Below are positions 7,048 to 16,328 of a stretch of DNA of 55,132 nucleotides, piece after piece. The position numbers were made by a program, and so were the translations under genes. The stretch is from assembly GCA_964493245.1 (NCBI GenBank), contig CAZBNB010000021.1, positions 1 to 55,132 of the forward strand. Reading direction: 5' to 3'. Under the pieces are notes generated by a model that saw nothing but the letters and a program-made list of their open reading frames with translations, ran no database searches and was not told the DNA's origin. The first letter of the stretch is position 1, and the number at the start of each line of letters is the position of its first letter. This stretch comes from CAZBNB01 sp964493245 (GTDB lineage: Bacteria; Pseudomonadota; Gammaproteobacteria; Legionellales; Legionellaceae).

Positions 7048-10000
7048 ATGATGACTCAATTACTTGAGAAGTTGATTAGTGAAATAGAAAAAGAACTCGG
7101 CAACTGCTGGATTAAAAATCAGGATGCCGTTATAACAAAAAAAGTAAACGAGTTATTCATAAATGAGGACAGTGCTAACGACGCAGCAATATCTGCCCAA
7201 AAATATTTACAAAGGAAATTATTAGAGAAAGAGGCCCGCGAAGCATTTGTTCAGTGTTGGGAAAACAACGCTAAAGCACAAATTACAAATCAGCTTGAGA
7301 TTTTCTATAACAAAATAGAAAAGCGACATCCTTGGCTAAAAAATGAAGAAAAACCGGCTCCCCCAAAGCTTTCGCTGGAAGAAAAACTTTTATCAGAAGT
7401 CATAAAACCGCTTCTATTCAATTCTCTCGTAAGCAAACCGATGGTGTTGAGAAACAATATACCATTGTATCCAGCCAAGGAATGGAAAGATGTGTTGATT
7501 AATGATACAACACAGTTTCAATGGAAAACCGTTGACGAAAAATGGACAACTCCCGAAATTCAAGGCTTCCCATTGTCGGATGCCTCATTTTATGACGATC
7601 GGTTATTACCAAGCTACTTAGAGTCCCCCTTTGATCAACAGCCTACGCGCTACGACCTCTATCGCCTGCTCAAAAACACATGTAAAGGCACAGACAAATT
7701 TAGCCCCAAAAAATTGTCTAACAACGTGTTTTGCACTCGAATTGCCCCTTTGCATCACAGTGAATTAGAGAGTTTATCAAAAGAGGAATGGGACCATTTT
7801 GAAACGATATTAGTCAATGTTGGCGAAGAATTGACACCTGAGTGGGTTATACTGGATAAAAAACAAAATCATTGGACGCTTTATTCACCTTCATTTTTAC
7901 AAGAAAAATGTCAAACGATACTCGCATCAAAACCGGCCTATTCTATTGAGACAGTCGAACATCCTAATATGGATAAGCTGACTGATTGGCATGCCGTTTT
8001 GTTATCTCGTGTATTACCTTGGTGTCAGTTAGAGGCAAATAAAAAATCACCTCTACCTGCTTATAGATCAACCATACCGACTACTTTATTATTTCAAAAC
8101 GCACTGGAATCAAGCTGTTTGCCTGCACAAAATAAATTTATAACACGATCTCGCAAAGCATTTGCCAAACGAGCCCCTCTATCCACATCAGATGAAAAAG
8201 CATTGTATTCAGACCCAACAACACAGATAACATGTCTCTTTGCTGATATTCCAGAAACATTGGCAAGTACAGTCGTCAGCGCGTTTGATGAAAGACAGAT
8301 ATCTTACGATCCCGATACACATCACTTAGTCATTTCGCACTCAGACTCGCTCTTAGAAGCGCTGAAATTAGTTTACTATTATCAAGTGACAAGCTTAACT
8401 ATCAGACCCAATACAGCCATCCCACCGACATTAAAAACTTGGTTCGATTACAACCTAACACTCAGAACGATTGATGCCCCTACTGTCTCACCCTATGACT
8501 ATGTCCATGCGTGTGCCGCACGTAATCGCTTCTTAGCAAGGTTCAAACCCAATTATTTAAATGAAGATAATCATACCCGATCAAACGCATGGAAAAACAC
8601 CGGCCGATTTATCTACGATTTTTTTAATCAGCCCCCTCATGACCAAGCACAATCAAAAAACATTGCAGAAATGGGTGAGGAAGGCCTAAAGGTTTTTTTT
8701 GATCACTTAAATACGCTCACTGCTCCGGCCAATCTCGATTGCACGCTGAGTTTAGATAGCGGCGACACCCTAGACGTCAAAAAATATATTCAGTTATTAG
8801 CGAATAAAATTTCATCTTATAGTGGTAGCAACCCTTTATTTAGAAAACTGACACTGGTTTTGCCAAAGTCATTAAAAGAATCTACTGACGCATTTATTAA
8901 TTTAATTTCCGCTTTAAATGCACGCGGTGAGATAGCAGAAGTGTATTTTGATAACACAGCCGTCATCGATCACGACTTCCTCGATGCATTAGACAAGTTT
9001 GTGGAAAAAAATAAAGAAATGCGTCTACAAATCAAAATCCCCGAATGGGATGAATCAAAATGTACTGATGCCAAAACAAGCCCATTAAAAGCACAATATC
9101 GTGAATTACAAAACAAAATACTCACCAATATTCGTACAGCAAGAAATAATGTATTGAGCGCTAATACCGCTTCGATTACCAACCCATCGGTTGCTTTGCC
9201 ACTAAAAACAAAACATATCGCCTTGAGTGAGGATAAATCATGGCGAAAATCCGTCACGTATACATTGGTTTCCTCTGCCGCTGCAGGGGTGCAACAACAA
9301 GCGCAACAAGAAGTCGCGCAACAAGCACAACAGGAAGCCGAACAACAATCACAGCCCGTTAAACAACCCGCAGCAGAGATGGAGACTTATGACGGCGATG
9401 AAAGCACATTAATCACACGTGATAATCTCGAGCATTATGGCATCGAAGAAGACGATTTTTCATCCTGGGTCGGCAGTACCAAAGATGCCGAATTTATCAC
9501 GCAAAGAATAGACAAATCAGCATGGGCGCAAATAAAAGCATTTCCCTCATTATTTAGATTCGCGATTGATGGAGAAAATACCGCAGGCTTTAAGCTCTAC
9601 TCTTCCTCCAAAGATAAAGCCAGAATTTTAACTTACAACGCTGAATTAGCAGAAAAAGAGATAGCGAAGCAAAAAGCAGACCCTCTTTCCAAACCTTTTG
9701 CGGTGCAAACAAATGAAATAAAACCAGACACACCATTTGATGGCGATTATCGGCAATTTAGCGCATTTGCAGAAGGAAATGAGCGAATCACGCTTTGGCA
9801 CTATTTGGCAACCGAAACAGTGCCACAAGCAATTAAAGACTGGTTGGAAGAACAAAAAATAGGCAATACAAACACGTCAGAATCAATACAGCATTACAAT
9901 GTAAAGCCAAACATTGTAATAGCTGATAATGAAGCCAAGATGATTGAAATCATCCGACAATGGTCAGACATATCAGACAACGATTTCTGGCAAGCTTTTC

Positions 10001-13000
10001 TGGAGAAATTCACGCCAGACAACCAGCGTGCATTTGGTCAATTATTTTATCATTATGGCGCCGAAGGCAATAAGCAGTGGATGCAATTAGTTCATAAAAT
10101 AGATAAAAAATTTCCAGGAAAATTTTCCATCTTTAAAGAGCGCTTATTAGATCCATTAAAAGATTGGTCTGAGTGTTTAGAAAAAAGTGAAGTAGACGCC
10201 CTCACTACCAGCATGGAAAAGCTTGATAAACGTCCAGAGTACCAAAACATCTTATGGGCGTTGATTAATGAACATGGCAAAAATGTGGGGCGCATGCGCT
10301 ATGCAGAAGTATGGAATGCTTACGATGAGGTCATCCGATACATTGACGCCAACGATTTGCAAGTCAATGTCGAGGAATTTGAAAAAACCATTAAAAATTA
10401 TTCTGGCAAATTGAATGCCACTCAATTTTTAAGACGCTTATCCGGCGTGTTGCAATACACGGGCAATAGACAAGAAAGTCAGGGTATTCAGCAACATATT
10501 TTAAATAACTTAAGCAACATTGACTGGCATGAAAATGGATTCTATTACGCTTGTGTCCATGAAAACTATTACTATTGGGATGAATCATTAGAACTGCATC
10601 ATCTCGACAGATTAGATGGTAGCAAAACAGCCAGCTACATCGCCACATGGGATGACGTTGATCTAGCCACCATATCGAATCCTATGGCGTATACCTTACG
10701 TTATGCTGCTCAAAAATTAAAAATAAGCAAAGCCGACTTTAATGATCTAAAAGACATTCTCAAGCAAGTGAGCGCAAAATGTCCTAATCGTAATAACCAG
10801 ATAGAACTGATGCGCCTCATCACCGCATCGATTGCACTTGGTTTTGATAGCATTAAAACAACATTAAAAAATGGTGATTGGTCCACATTCAATGATCCCA
10901 GTTACCTTGATAGTTTAAAACGTATCAATCAAAACCTTCACCTAGATTCCAAAGAGCTGATTGGACAATCTTACCATGTGCGTATAACCGACTTGCCGGT
11001 ATTACTGGATGCATTAAGTACCGCTAAAATACCACCAGAAACATTGAATTCAGACACCATAAACGCATTAGGACGTGCTTTACAGTGTTATAAAGGCGAT
11101 AAAGAAAGACTTCAAACACTGATAGCTTATGGTATGGAGCATGGTTTTGACCACCCCTTAATAACCGCTTACCCTTGGTTAGAAAAAGATCCGATTGAAA
11201 ATCGTTTCACAGATGAAGAAAGAATCAAATTTTACAAACAATTAAGTTCAATTGATTTTTCAACCTCAACCTCAAAATTACCTGATAAAAACCAATTAAA
11301 TAACATATTAAATGGCATTCATAGCAAAGAGACCAGAGCAACGGCTGTCGATGAATTAATACAATCCGGTTGTAAAATTACCGACCAAGATGCCGCGTTT
11401 CGTGTAATAGGCGCTCACAAAGAACATCTGATTGATGAACTTTTTCTCGCTAAAACTTTTCAAGCGGAAAATCGTGAATTATTAAAAAAGCTGTTTAAAC
11501 GTTTAGCGATCAAAGAAGAAGGCGACAGCGATCAAAAAATCCAAAAACTACTTGGCTTATTCTCCATACTGGGTAGAAAAAGCTATTACGATGAATTAGG
11601 CCAATTACTCGGGCTGCTATTAGAGCAACCTGAAGACAAATATTACTCTCTTGAGCAATTAACCCTGTGGCTAGAAGCTGTATTTGACGAAAATGCTTTC
11701 AAAAAAAGACCTTATCCAATCGAATTTATAAGCGCCCTGCTTACAGATACGTTAAAAGACAAAAATTCAAGTTTGCTGAATCACAATTTACATCAACTCA
11801 AAACCAGAGATTCTGAGCTTGATAATTTAAAAACCATCATTGAGCAGACCAATGTATCTGATTTGTCTGCTCAAGCGAAACAAACCTTGGTTGAAGCTGC
11901 CATCGAGTTTAAGTCTGAGGCACACCTAACTAAAACGCTTGCTCGGTTAAATGTTATCTTGGAAAAATTAAAAAAATCACCTCGCGTCACAACCTCACTT
12001 TGTCATGTGATAACAGCACAATTAACACAAAATGCAGCGATGCTCGTCAAAAATCTAGATATTATTGAAAAATTGACAGAGCCCTATAGCGGATCAGATA
12101 CGAAATTAAAAACATTGTGGGAAAGTACTCAAGTCAAACTGCTGGACAGCGCCAAAACCCAAGCCACGATCGATGAAAAAAGCAAGCAATTAATATATAT
12201 AGAAAACCCACTTATTCGCATGATTGTGATTGATGCGTTATCAGAAAAAGACGATATCAATCTCATTCAGACCATTCAAAAAAAACTGGGCAGTTTAGAT
12301 AAAGACTATCTCGATCGCTTAGCACATTATTATACATCAGAACCCAAACCAACCTTAGCGCAACTGGATACATTGCTCGATCTTAAATCAGCATCATTTG
12401 ATGAGATGATTCATTATTTTGAAGCCCATATCCAAGCAACCGATCCCGAAACCAATCAAAGTAAACGCTACTACAGCATTGATCCAGAAGATGCCGAAAA
12501 CCTTGAGCGCGTACTGAGTGGCATTAAATTAAAACAACAACCGCTTATCGCACAAAGCGAACAAGTAGAGCTATTGCATTTGCTTTATTACCTCAATACG
12601 TATAGCAGTGTCATGCAGCTTGAAGCAAAAAGCAATGACGCCCTGCTTGATGACATCCACGAAAACCTAGAAACCATACGTCAAAATAAAACAGACGGTA
12701 AAGAAGCGTCAGAAGCACAAGCCCGTGTACTCGCGTGTATGCGTGAAATGGTACTACGCAAAACAGGTAAATGGCTTAATCACACCCAAATGATGGCTTT
12801 ATTGTACAGCGTGCTACACGATGACGATAATTTATTGCATCAAATCCATACTGGCGAAGGAAAAAGCCTGATCACCGTGATGCGCGTGGCCTATCGCGCA
12901 TTAAACGGACAAGTTGTTGATGTTTTTAGCTCAAAAGAAAGTTTGTCAACACGGGATCATCAAGTATCTTTAGCGGTCTTGGATGCTTTTGAAATCCGTA

Positions 13001-16000
13001 ACAATCACATCACCGCCAACTCTGGGCCTGAACAGTATTACAACAAAGTCAATGACAGAGGTGTTGGTGCCGTGCATTACTCAACGGCTGGTAATTGGGC
13101 ATTATTTCTATCGGGTATACGTTGGGACGATAAAGACGCTGCAAATTATATTGATATACATGCACCTAATCGGGTCGTCTTTTTGGATGAAGGCGATTAT
13201 ATTCTGCTGGCTGAAAATACCCTATTCAACTTTTCAGACCAAATGGGATCTGATTCCATCTTCAATTTCGATGCTTGGGTTTATAGAGTCACATATGATT
13301 TTTATTTAAAACATGAGTTAAGTTTTACAGAGCAAGAATTCGTGATTTCTGAAGATCCCGATCTCATGAGTCTTTATAAAACATTAGAAGATTCAGCACA
13401 GAAAATAGCGCCCACAGAATCCTCATTTTTCCAAAAATACCTGGCCTCAGGAGATGAAACATTACGCAATCAAAAATTAGTGTATTTACTAAAGGCTGCA
13501 CATCAAGCTAAAAAACTAAAGCAAAACGTTAATTTTTGTGTCATGAATGAACAAAAAAAGATTGGTGACGGTGCCATACTCAACACCCGATTTGCTAAAG
13601 TTATGATCGACAACCAAGTATATAATGGGTCAACATACAGTGATTTGGTTCAACAATTTTTACATGTACGCTTAAACAAAGAGGCGGTCAAAAAGGGTGA
13701 AAGGCCCAATTTCTTTATTGAACCAGAAAGTGAAATTGTCTTATCTTTAAATGCAGCTTACATATTAAAACACTACTATAAACATATTGAAGCCTGCACC
13801 GGCACAGCAGGAAACGAAGAAACTGTCAAATTCTATAAAGATGAGTTTGGTATTAATCGCGTCATCAAGGTCCCTACCCACCAAGAAATTAAAACACAAT
13901 TTTTAGCCCCGATCTATTGTAAAGATGAGCAAACACAGATCGAGCAAATTGTTGCCTCCATTCTAGAAAACAATGATCGCCCCATACTCCTCACCTGTGA
14001 AGACGATGACGCCGTAGAGCGTTTAGGAAAGCAGATTGAGGCGGCTTTAAAAGCAAAAGGTATAGACCGCCCGCTGATGATGGATACCAATGCAAAAGGC
14101 TTGAGTGAAGCAGACATTCTAAAAAAGGCAGGATGCAAAGGTGCACTGACTATCAGCTCACGTTTAGGACGAGGCAGTGACATCAAACCCTATGATAAAG
14201 ACATAGGCCTAAAAGTCATCAGAACGTATGCAGCAATTGCCTCCATCGTAAAACAAGAACAAGGGCGCCAAGGTCGGAATAACTTCTATGGTGAATGCCA
14301 AGATATTCTTAATTACGGGGCCATTGAACTGGAATTAGAAAAATATAAAGACGATGCCGAATTTAAAAAATTATTAGATTATGAAACCAAGCATTTAGAT
14401 GTTAAATTAAAAAAACATGAAAAATTAAACAAAACAAATAAAGTCATCTGGAAAGAGATACGAGAAAGCACCGACCTTAGAAATCAATATTTAAATACCA
14501 GAACCTTACAACAATATAAACACAATCTCAAAGAGGCTGAGAAACGCCGCGCACAACAAAAAGATGAGCTGCTTATAGAAGGCTCTGCCCAAGTGATATC
14601 ACATTTGCGTCACTTATCAGCGGAGGAAAAAGTATTATTCAAAGCAGAATGGAAAACATGCCGGAAAGCGATTGAAATTCACTGGACAGACCAGGATCAA
14701 CAAGCCTCACGCACTATTTTAGATACATTTTATACAAAAAATAACATTCAAAAGCCAAAATTGCCTGAAAAAAAATCGCCATCCATTCATCCCTATGATG
14801 ACAAAGAAAAGCCTGTTAAAGAATTCATGCTATTCCAACAAAGTTGGTTAAAAAGCTTGCGTACATCGTGTTTTAAGCTAAAAAAACCGATTGCAGATGC
14901 ACTATACGGAGAAAAAAGCGAGCACCTTGATTCATTGTATAAGTTATTTAAAAGTCTAGACGTAAAACAACTAAACGCGCTCTCTGACGTCGTAGCAAAA
15001 CACCCAGCATGTCACACGGTTGATTGTCTAGCATGGTGTCACGTGATTGAATTGATAAAAGAAGACACCGATGACAATCTAGATAATTATGTAGATCGGC
15101 TCAATACTTTTTTTAAAGAAAATCATTCTTTCCCTCAAAGTGTGGAAGAAGTGAAAAAAAGAAGTGTGTCTTTTAAGGAAAAAATTGAAGGTAAACCTAA
15201 TATCGACTTTCTTGAAAAAGCCATTACAGAAAACGCGTTTCAAGACGACGAACGCACTTATCTTTTCGCTTTGATACGTCAATTTGACAAAAAAGTAGTC
15301 GATGTGTGTCGCAATTTCATATATGAAGAAGATGTTGTTTTTCTTTTAGAACAATGTGTCCAATTCAAATCAGATCAAGCAGCTGTTCATCTAAACAGTT
15401 ATTTTAAGAAACACATCCCCTTGTTAACAGCACATTCGGATATCATTAGGCCCCTGATTCCATTAGCACTTCAAAACAACCCATCTCTTGATGATGCGTT
15501 AACCTTATTTCCTGTTAATGAAAACTACGATGATAAAACAGCCGCTTTGTTGTATTTTCTCAATCAAAGACCAGACTTCGACCCAGCTGATTATCAAGCA
15601 TTAAAAGAAAAAATACAGCGTATCCTCCCAGAAAATCAACTCACTTTTTTAATATCACTCTCTAAACTCCCAGCGTATCTGAGCGTGAAAAATGTCTTAA
15701 AGGATTTCAACAAACTACCAGGAACAGGTAGCTTTAAAGCAAGCGGGCTAATAGAGCTTCAAAAACATATCGAAACAGTCCACAAGGCAATGCATGCCTT
15801 CAACGATTTTTTGTTTGATCATGGCATCATCTCCGATAAGGATTCGTTTGACAATAAAAGAAATCGGGAAAAATATGATGAATGGCAAGCACTGTTTACT
15901 GACATACCACTCAACAAACGTGAGGTATTGTTTACTGAACTCAAAGAAATCAAACATATTGAGCTCACAGAGCTGAAAGGCTTAGTAGATAGCTACGTAA

Positions 16001-16221
16001 CCAATCCAGACAACCAAACACTGTATCAAACCGTGCATGACATTCAATATAGCGAGTCCAGTCGCCCCCAAGGGTCAGATGACGCGAGTAAAGCACGAGT
16101 TAACAATCAACGCTTTTTTAAAAAGCAGCCACAAACATTCAATAAAAAAGAAGACAAACTAGAAGAAGCAGGCGTATCAAAAAACATCGGATCAGGACCA
16201 ACAACATTAGAAGCAAATTAG
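7048..16221 (+). CDS. Giant protein (3057 aa) with SecA-like helicase motor
   Basis: The largest gene in the window, uninterrupted. Residues 1-1900 show no domain I recognise; they are mostly helical, with a Gln/Ala-rich linker at about 747-775. From about 1900 a SecA-type ATPase motor is clear. Walker A is TGEGKS (1935-1940). Walker B is FLDEGD (2045-2050), where SecA has DEVD. SecA's TGTA-like motif is GTAGNEE (2252-2258), the GRGTDI-like motif is GRGSDI (2374-2379), and motif VI is QGRQGR (2405-2410). Both RecA lobes are therefore present with catalytic residues intact. SecA's usual N-terminus and C-terminal zinc region were not seen, so it is not the housekeeping translocase. The last ~600 residues are helical. 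No signal peptide or membrane segment was seen. It may act on protein or nucleic acid; secretion as an effector is an inference from size and neighbours. Confidence 0.8.
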   Translation: MMTQLLEKLISEIEKELGNCWIKNQDAVITKKVNELFINEDSANDAAISAQKYLQRKLLEKEAREAFVQCWENNAKAQITNQLEIFYNKIEKRHPWLKNEEKPAPPKLSLEEKLLSEVIKPLLFNSLVSKPMVLRNNIPLYPAKEWKDVLINDTTQFQWKTVDEKWTTPEIQGFPLSDASFYDDRLLPSYLESPFDQQPTRYDLYRLLKNTCKGTDKFSPKKLSNNVFCTRIAPLHHSELESLSKEEWDHFETILVNVGEELTPEWVILDKKQNHWTLYSPSFLQEKCQTILASKPAYSIETVEHPNMDKLTDWHAVLLSRVLPWCQLEANKKSPLPAYRSTIPTTLLFQNALESSCLPAQNKFITRSRKAFAKRAPLSTSDEKALYSDPTTQITCLFADIPETLASTVVSAFDERQISYDPDTHHLVISHSDSLLEALKLVYYYQVTSLTIRPNTAIPPTLKTWFDYNLTLRTIDAPTVSPYDYVHACAARNRFLARFKPNYLNEDNHTRSNAWKNTGRFIYDFFNQPPHDQAQSKNIAEMGEEGLKVFFDHLNTLTAPANLDCTLSLDSGDTLDVKKYIQLLANKISSYSGSNPLFRKLTLVLPKSLKESTDAFINLISALNARGEIAEVYFDNTAVIDHDFLDALDKFVEKNKEMRLQIKIPEWDESKCTDAKTSPLKAQYRELQNKILTNIRTARNNVLSANTASITNPSVALPLKTKHIALSEDKSWRKSVTYTLVSSAAAGVQQQAQQEVAQQAQQEAEQQSQPVKQPAAEMETYDGDESTLITRDNLEHYGIEEDDFSSWVGSTKDAEFITQRIDKSAWAQIKAFPSLFRFAIDGENTAGFKLYSSSKDKARILTYNAELAEKEIAKQKADPLSKPFAVQTNEIKPDTPFDGDYRQFSAFAEGNERITLWHYLATETVPQAIKDWLEEQKIGNTNTSESIQHYNVKPNIVIADNEAKMIEIIRQWSDISDNDFWQAFLEKFTPDNQRAFGQLFYHYGAEGNKQWMQLVHKIDKKFPGKFSIFKERLLDPLKDWSECLEKSEVDALTTSMEKLDKRPEYQNILWALINEHGKNVGRMRYAEVWNAYDEVIRYIDANDLQVNVEEFEKTIKNYSGKLNATQFLRRLSGVLQYTGNRQESQGIQQHILNNLSNIDWHENGFYYACVHENYYYWDESLELHHLDRLDGSKTASYIATWDDVDLATISNPMAYTLRYAAQKLKISKADFNDLKDILKQVSAKCPNRNNQIELMRLITASIALGFDSIKTTLKNGDWSTFNDPSYLDSLKRINQNLHLDSKELIGQSYHVRITDLPVLLDALSTAKIPPETLNSDTINALGRALQCYKGDKERLQTLIAYGMEHGFDHPLITAYPWLEKDPIENRFTDEERIKFYKQLSSIDFSTSTSKLPDKNQLNNILNGIHSKETRATAVDELIQSGCKITDQDAAFRVIGAHKEHLIDELFLAKTFQAENRELLKKLFKRLAIKEEGDSDQKIQKLLGLFSILGRKSYYDELGQLLGLLLEQPEDKYYSLEQLTLWLEAVFDENAFKKRPYPIEFISALLTDTLKDKNSSLLNHNLHQLKTRDSELDNLKTIIEQTNVSDLSAQAKQTLVEAAIEFKSEAHLTKTLARLNVILEKLKKSPRVTTSLCHVITAQLTQNAAMLVKNLDIIEKLTEPYSGSDTKLKTLWESTQVKLLDSAKTQATIDEKSKQLIYIENPLIRMIVIDALSEKDDINLIQTIQKKLGSLDKDYLDRLAHYYTSEPKPTLAQLDTLLDLKSASFDEMIHYFEAHIQATDPETNQSKRYYSIDPEDAENLERVLSGIKLKQQPLIAQSEQVELLHLLYYLNTYSSVMQLEAKSNDALLDDIHENLETIRQNKTDGKEASEAQARVLACMREMVLRKTGKWLNHTQMMALLYSVLHDDDNLLHQIHTGEGKSLITVMRVAYRALNGQVVDVFSSKESLSTRDHQVSLAVLDAFEIRNNHITANSGPEQYYNKVNDRGVGAVHYSTAGNWALFLSGIRWDDKDAANYIDIHAPNRVVFLDEGDYILLAENTLFNFSDQMGSDSIFNFDAWVYRVTYDFYLKHELSFTEQEFVISEDPDLMSLYKTLEDSAQKIAPTESSFFQKYLASGDETLRNQKLVYLLKAAHQAKKLKQNVNFCVMNEQKKIGDGAILNTRFAKVMIDNQVYNGSTYSDLVQQFLHVRLNKEAVKKGERPNFFIEPESEIVLSLNAAYILKHYYKHIEACTGTAGNEETVKFYKDEFGINRVIKVPTHQEIKTQFLAPIYCKDEQTQIEQIVASILENNDRPILLTCEDDDAVERLGKQIEAALKAKGIDRPLMMDTNAKGLSEADILKKAGCKGALTISSRLGRGSDIKPYDKDIGLKVIRTYAAIASIVKQEQGRQGRNNFYGECQDILNYGAIELELEKYKDDAEFKKLLDYETKHLDVKLKKHEKLNKTNKVIWKEIRESTDLRNQYLNTRTLQQYKHNLKEAEKRRAQQKDELLIEGSAQVISHLRHLSAEEKVLFKAEWKTCRKAIEIHWTDQDQQASRTILDTFYTKNNIQKPKLPEKKSPSIHPYDDKEKPVKEFMLFQQSWLKSLRTSCFKLKKPIADALYGEKSEHLDSLYKLFKSLDVKQLNALSDVVAKHPACHTVDCLAWCHVIELIKEDTDDNLDNYVDRLNTFFKENHSFPQSVEEVKKRSVSFKEKIEGKPNIDFLEKAITENAFQDDERTYLFALIRQFDKKVVDVCRNFIYEEDVVFLLEQCVQFKSDQAAVHLNSYFKKHIPLLTAHSDIIRPLIPLALQNNPSLDDALTLFPVNENYDDKTAALLYFLNQRPDFDPADYQALKEKIQRILPENQLTFLISLSKLPAYLSVKNVLKDFNKLPGTGSFKASGLIELQKHIETVHKAMHAFNDFLFDHGIISDKDSFDNKRNREKYDEWQALFTDIPLNKREVLFTELKEIKHIELTELKGLVDSYVTNPDNQTLYQTVHDIQYSESSRPQGSDDASKARVNNQRFFKKQPQTFNKKEDKLEEAGVSKNIGSGPTTLEAN

Positions 16222-16268
16222 AAATTTGTTAAAGCAATATGAAATTTGTTAAAGCAATATGAAATTTG
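16221..16268. repeat. 20-bp tandem repeat between cluster genes
   Basis: The unit GAAATTTGTTAAAGCAATAT occurs twice exactly (16221-16240, 16241-16260), then begins a third time (GAAATTTG). It starts on the last base of the giant gene's stop codon and ends 60 nt before the next gene. A period of 20 bp is about two DNA turns, so the TTTGTTAAAG cores lie on one face, as for cooperative binding of a regulator. Confidence 0.85.
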
Positions 16269-16328
16269 ACTTTTTATTCATCTATTACTATACATTATGT
16301 ATATAAATTATTTAAACTGGAGATTATA

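Noticed and set aside
9227..9412. 61-aa frame inside the giant gene
   Set aside because: It is a shifted reading of the Gln/Ala-rich linker, with no independent start signals.
7048..16221. Calling the giant gene secA
   Set aside because: Only the motor motifs match. The length is over three times that of SecA, the motor is internal, and SecA's N-terminus and C-terminal zinc region were not found.
16221..16268. CRISPR array
   Set aside because: Direct tandem copies with no spacers, only two and a half units, and no cas genes anywhere in the window.
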